From assembly GCF_001570365.1 (NCBI RefSeq), contig NZ_BBYK01000042.1, positions 312,202 through 376,201 of the forward strand: 64,000 bases of DNA, in the 5' to 3' direction. Of this stretch, positions 60,582 through 64,000 are shown piece by piece. The notes beneath the pieces were generated by a model that saw only the letters and a list, made by a program, of their open reading frames with translations, was not told the DNA's origin and searched no databases. The stretch is from Microtetraspora fusca (lineage in GTDB: Bacteria > Actinomycetota > Actinomycetes > Streptosporangiales > Streptosporangiaceae). Made by a program: the position numbers and the translations under genes. How positions within the stretch are numbered: position 1 is the first letter of the stretch; the number at the start of each line of letters is the position of its first letter.

Positions 60582-63476
60582 ATGACACCCGCGCCCACGA
60601 GCGACACCGTCGCCGACCGTCTGCGGGCTGTTCAGGAGCTTTACGACCGGGGTGAGTCCATATCGTCGCTGGTCGCGCTGGTGCGCGAGCCCGGCCTGGG
60701 GCCGGCCGAGCGACGCGAGGTCGACCGTGAGGCGCTGGCCGGGCCGCTCGGGCTGCGGCTGGACGCGGCCGCCAAGCGGGGCGCGGGCCGCCGTCGCGAC
60801 GCGATCACGGCCCTGCGACCCTACCTCGCCGAGGTGGACCCCCGCGTCAAGAGAGACCTCCCGGTCGGCCGCCGCGCCGGATACCACCTGATCGAGACCC
60901 GCGACCCCGAGGAGCTGGCCGAGAGCGACGCGCTGGCCAAGCTGGCCGCCGCCGCGGCCGAGCCGTCCCGGCGGGTGCGCAAGGGCTTCCGGTGGTACGC
61001 CGACCTGCCGGTCGAGGTGGACGGCAAGCTGCTGCGGCTGCGCAAGGCCGACCTCGTGCCGGTGACGCAGATCGACGACATCTCCTGGGTCGGCGGGCGG
61101 CTGCGGATCACCGGCCACGCCTACCTTGCCGGACTGTCCGTGCGCAGCCGCCGGTTCAACCGCGCCACCGTCGTGCTGAAGGGGCCGCGCTGGCTGCCGC
61201 GGGTGAGGCTCAGGACCCGGCGGATCCACTATCCCGAGGCCACCCACGCGGCCAAGGAGCCGGGCTGCAACTACGACTGGTCGGGGTTCACCGCCGAGCT
61301 GCACCCGTTCTCGCTCCGCTGGCGCGCGGGGCTGCGCGCCGTGGTCCGCGGCGGCAAGCGGCTGCTCAAGCGCCGCCACACCGTGCAGGACACCACCACC
61401 TGGCGGGCCGAGATCGCGATCTGGAGCCGCATGGCGCGGGCGACCGGCCCGCTGCGCGGTCCCGCGATCGGCCGCACCGAGCGCCCGGACGGGCTGCGGG
61501 TCAAGCCGCGCTGGTGGGTGCGTCCCGTGTGGACCTCCGACAAGGCGCTCCAGGTCGTGCTGCAGCCGACGCGGGCCGAGCTGACCGGCGTCCGGCGCGA
61601 GGGCGACAACGTCGTGCTCACCGGCTTCGTCCCCGGCCACCCCGTCGCGCGCGGCAAGGCCAGGGTCGGCGGCCACCGGATGGCGGCGGAGTTCGCCCCG
61701 GTCGAGGGCGGCAGCGAGTTCTCGCTGGCGCTGGGCGTCCAGACGCTGCTCAAGGACCGCGACGCGCGCCGGCTCTGGGTCGAACCCAAGGGCGAACCTG
61801 CGGCGGCCGTGATGCTGGAGGGCGGCGCAGAGACCCGGATCATCGTCGGCGACCGCGAGATCACCGTGCAGGGCGACCGGCGCGACCGGGTGGTCGTCTC
61901 CGGGCACAAGATCCTTCCGGTGATCACCTCCGCCGACTGGCGGGACGACACGCTCACGCTCACCGGCCGGTACCCCGACCCCGACCCGGGGCCGCGCGAC
62001 CTGCTGCTGCGCCACCGCGGCGGTCTGATCATCCGCGTTCCGCTCCAGCGGGACGGCGAGGAGTTCTCGGTGCGGCTCGCGCCCGGCGCGATGCCGCGGT
62101 TCGGGGGGACCGTCCCGCTCTCCGAGGGCATCTGGAGCATCTCGGTCGCGCCGCCCGGCAAGCACGGCCCCGCCGTCGCCCCGGCCCGCTTCGACCATGC
62201 CGGGCTCGACGCCCTGGACGAGGAACGGCGCACCATCGACGGCCGCGTCTACCGCTTCGTCGCGACGCGGTACGACGTCCCCGTGCTCGTGGCGGCGGAG
62301 GACCGGCCGGGCGACGAGCGCAGCGCCGCCGGAGTCTGGGCCCTGAGCCGCAACTTCTACCCCTCGGAGCGGTCCCAGCCGCTGCGCGAGGCCGCGGTCT
62401 ACGTCTCCTCCGACGGCAGGTCCTACTCCGACAGCCCCCGGGCGATCTACGAGGAGCGGCTGCGCCGGGGCGACGAGAGCGAGCACATCTGGGTGGTCAG
62501 GGACGGCGCGTTCGTCCCTCCGGGCTCGGCCGAGCTGGGCCTTCCCGGCGACATCGTCCCCACGGTGGTCAGGGAGGGCAGCCGGGAGCACTACGAGGCG
62601 CTGGCCCGCTCCCGCTACGTCGTCTCCAACGGCTTCCTGCCGCCATGGTTCCGCACCCGCGACGACCAGATCTGCGTCCAGACCTGGCACGGCACGCCGG
62701 TCAAGCACATCGGCCGCGACCTGCCGCACATGCGCCGCGAGCCGAGGCCGCCGGTCTGGCACCGTCAGGCGGTCGAGGTCCGCGGCTGGGACGTGCTGGT
62801 CTCGCAGAGCCCCTGGGCGTCCTCGGTGCTGCGCAAGGCGTTCGGCTACGAGGGCGAGATCCTGGAGTGCGGATACCCGCGCAACGACGTCCTCGTCGGG
62901 GACCGCGAGCCCGCCGCGAGCGTGATCAGGCGGCGCGTCGGCGTCCCCGAGGGCAAGCGGGTGATCCTTTACGCGCCGACCTTTCGCGATTACGACCGCA
63001 GGAACGCCTCGGTGAAGCTCGACCTCGTGGACGCCCGGCGGGCGCTCGGCGCGGACCACGTGGTGCTCGTGCGCGGCCACGCGATGCAGGCGTTCCCCCA
63101 CGTGCCGTCCCTGGACGGGTTCGCCATCGACGTCACCACATATCCCGACATAGCGGACCTGCTGCTGATCGCGGACGTGCTGGTCACCGACTACTCCTCG
63201 TCGATGTTCGACTTCGTCGCGAGCGGCCGGCCGGTCGTGCTGTTCACGCCGGACCTGGACCGCTACCGGGCGGCCCGCGAGCTCTACCTCGACCTGGAGT
63301 CGCAGCGTCCCGGGCCGCGTCTGGCCACCTCGCCCGAGGTCGTCGAGGTCCTGCGCTCGATCGACTCGGTGCAGGCCAAGCTCGCCGACCGGTACGCCTC
63401 GTTCGTCCGTACGTACGCGCCGCACGAGAACGGCAAGTCCGCCGCCCGCCTGGTCGATCACGTGTTCTCATCCTGA
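60582..63476 (+). CDS. CDP-glycerol:poly(glycerophosphate) glycerophosphotransferase-like protein
   Basis: About 964 residues from ATG 60582. The C-terminal ~370 residues are a TagB/TagF-type transferase: ICVQTWHGTPVKHIGRDLPH, SQSPWASSVLRKAFGYEG, ILECGYPRNDVL, RVILYAPTFRDYDR, VVLVRGHAM and ADVLVTDYSSSMFDFV. The N-terminal ~590 residues hold a helical start and beta-strand repeats (LTGVRREGDNVVLTGFVPGH; VITSADWRDDTLTLTGRYP) that look like linked substrate or surface domains. It probably adds glycerol-phosphate to a wall polymer (teichoic-type). Length is more than twice that of TagB. Confidence 0.85.
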   Translation: MTPAPTSDTVADRLRAVQELYDRGESISSLVALVREPGLGPAERREVDREALAGPLGLRLDAAAKRGAGRRRDAITALRPYLAEVDPRVKRDLPVGRRAGYHLIETRDPEELAESDALAKLAAAAAEPSRRVRKGFRWYADLPVEVDGKLLRLRKADLVPVTQIDDISWVGGRLRITGHAYLAGLSVRSRRFNRATVVLKGPRWLPRVRLRTRRIHYPEATHAAKEPGCNYDWSGFTAELHPFSLRWRAGLRAVVRGGKRLLKRRHTVQDTTTWRAEIAIWSRMARATGPLRGPAIGRTERPDGLRVKPRWWVRPVWTSDKALQVVLQPTRAELTGVRREGDNVVLTGFVPGHPVARGKARVGGHRMAAEFAPVEGGSEFSLALGVQTLLKDRDARRLWVEPKGEPAAAVMLEGGAETRIIVGDREITVQGDRRDRVVVSGHKILPVITSADWRDDTLTLTGRYPDPDPGPRDLLLRHRGGLIIRVPLQRDGEEFSVRLAPGAMPRFGGTVPLSEGIWSISVAPPGKHGPAVAPARFDHAGLDALDEERRTIDGRVYRFVATRYDVPVLVAAEDRPGDERSAAGVWALSRNFYPSERSQPLREAAVYVSSDGRSYSDSPRAIYEERLRRGDESEHIWVVRDGAFVPPGSAELGLPGDIVPTVVREGSREHYEALARSRYVVSNGFLPPWFRTRDDQICVQTWHGTPVKHIGRDLPHMRREPRPPVWHRQAVEVRGWDVLVSQSPWASSVLRKAFGYEGEILECGYPRNDVLVGDREPAASVIRRRVGVPEGKRVILYAPTFRDYDRRNASVKLDLVDARRALGADHVVLVRGHAMQAFPHVPSLDGFAIDVTTYPDIADLLLIADVLVTDYSSSMFDFVASGRPVVLFTPDLDRYRAARELYLDLESQRPGPRLATSPEVVEVLRSIDSVQAKLADRYASFVRTYAPHENGKSAARLVDHVFSS

Positions 63477-63530
63477 CCGCGGGCCCAAGCGGGCACGATC
63501 AGCTCCCGTGGTCTGGTGGAATGGCGTGTT

Positions 63531-64000
63531 ATGAGTTATCGGCTGGTGCGGCGCGGAGCGCTGGGGCGGCACGCGGCTCCCGTTCTCGACGAGCACCAGC
63601 GGGCCGTCGTCGAGCACGGGTCGGGGCCGCTCCTCGTGCTCGCCGGCCCGGGCACCGGCAAGACCACCACCATCGTGGAAAGCGTGGTCGACCGGATCGA
63701 GCGGCGCGGCGTCGACCCCGAGCGCGTCCTCGTTCTCACGTTCAGCCGCAAGGCCGCCGGTGAGCTGCGCGAGCGCATCACCGGCCGGCTGCGCCGGACG
63801 ACCAGGACGCCGCTCGCGCTGACCTTCCACAGTTACGCGTACGCGCTGCTGCGCCGGGAGGCGGTGCTGGCGGGCGAGCCGCCGCCCCGGCTGCTGACCG
63901 GCCCGGAGCAGCTCCTGGAGGTCCGCCGGCTGCTGCACGGCGAGCTGGAGGACGGCGCGCGGCACTGGCCGCCCCGGATGCGCGAGATGCTCGGCACCCG
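63531..64000 (+). CDS. UvrD-like DNA helicase, N-terminal part (cut by the window end)
   Basis: About 156 residues are visible from ATG 63531. They show LDEHQRAVVEHGSGPLLVLAGPGTGKTTTIV (Q motif and Walker A), VLVLTFSRKAAGELRERI (motif Ia) and LTFHSYAYALL. Position after the ATL gene and before the edge matches AdnA (Rv3202c), an SF1 helicase-nuclease subunit for double-strand-break resection, but the nuclease end is not in view. Confidence 0.8.
   Translation, partial: MSYRLVRRGALGRHAAPVLDEHQRAVVEHGSGPLLVLAGPGTGKTTTIVESVVDRIERRGVDPERVLVLTFSRKAAGELRERITGRLRRTTRTPLALTFHSYAYALLRREAVLAGEPPPRLLTGPEQLLEVRRLLHGELEDGARHWPPRMREMLGT

Noticed and set aside
60546-63461. A 971-codon open frame on the minus strand opposite the glycerophosphotransferase gene
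   Set aside because: A shadow caused by high GC; the plus strand carries clear TagB/TagF motifs throughout.

Overview
The window is very GC-rich, with dense gene packing, frequent GTG/TTG starts and actinobacterial marker families (DUF3117, RseA-type ZAS anti-sigma factor, MoeZ, Ku with a LigD polymerase, PaaX, mycosin-like proteases). I read it as chromosome of a filamentous actinomycete, most likely order Streptosporangiales. The order placement is inferred from protein style; no rRNA or species marker is present.

Layout. (1) 0-8.3 kb, minus strand: the tail of an FAD monooxygenase, a shrunken cysteinyl-tRNA-synthetase-like protein, and a three-gene unit in which a UvrD-like helicase with a RelE-like N-terminus lies between two paralogous HTH/WW-rich proteins. 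(2) 8.3-19.5 kb: methyltransferase, orphan solute-binding lipoprotein, ferredoxin-dapC, dapE, two LOG-family genes, a DivIVA-like protein, tag, and a PaaX regulator with an enoyl-CoA hydratase. (3) 19.7-28 kb: DUF3117, pepA, then an envelope-stress block sigE-rseA-htrA-tatB, mrp, DUF1003 and an MgtE-N/CBS protein. As I recall it, this order matches the M. tuberculosis Rv1220c-Rv1232c region. (4) 28-39 kb: EamA permease, bioY, CitE-like lyase, CPBP protease, a 991-residue membrane-anchored Asp-box propeller protein, Nudix, a degenerate metallo-beta-lactamase and a RecB-like nuclease. (5) 39-45.5 kb: DEAD-box helicase, MiaE-like ferritin, DUF3107, TetR (the Rv3211-Rv3208 order), then LigD-polymerase and Ku, divergent. 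(6) 45.9-53.3 kb: eight tandem paralogous genes for small secreted Gly/Cys/Trp-rich, (Asn-His-Asn-Arg)-repeat proteins. (7) 53.6-64 kb: alpha/beta hydrolase, moeZ, two [membrane protein + mycosin-like protease] pairs, a small conserved protein, an alkyltransferase-like protein, a CDP-glycerol glycerophosphotransferase, and the start of an AdnA-like UvrD helicase.

The most novel stretch is region 6. Every gene is a stand-alone transcription unit with a conserved upstream element at near-constant distance, a leader hairpin 40-70 nt before the ATG whose sequence varies while pairing is kept, a signal peptide, a low-complexity mature region ending in a V-I-N-N-I type strand, and its own rho-independent terminator. 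The paralogs are mosaics of shared modules. I know no named family for them; a secreted surface or matrix component is only a guess.

Other points of interest are the helicase triad (region 1), a mycosin-like paralog that has lost its catalytic His and Ser (region 7), an ECF-type autoregulatory promoter before sigE, and a DEAD-box helicase whose Q motif lies upstream of any ATG/GTG/TTG start.
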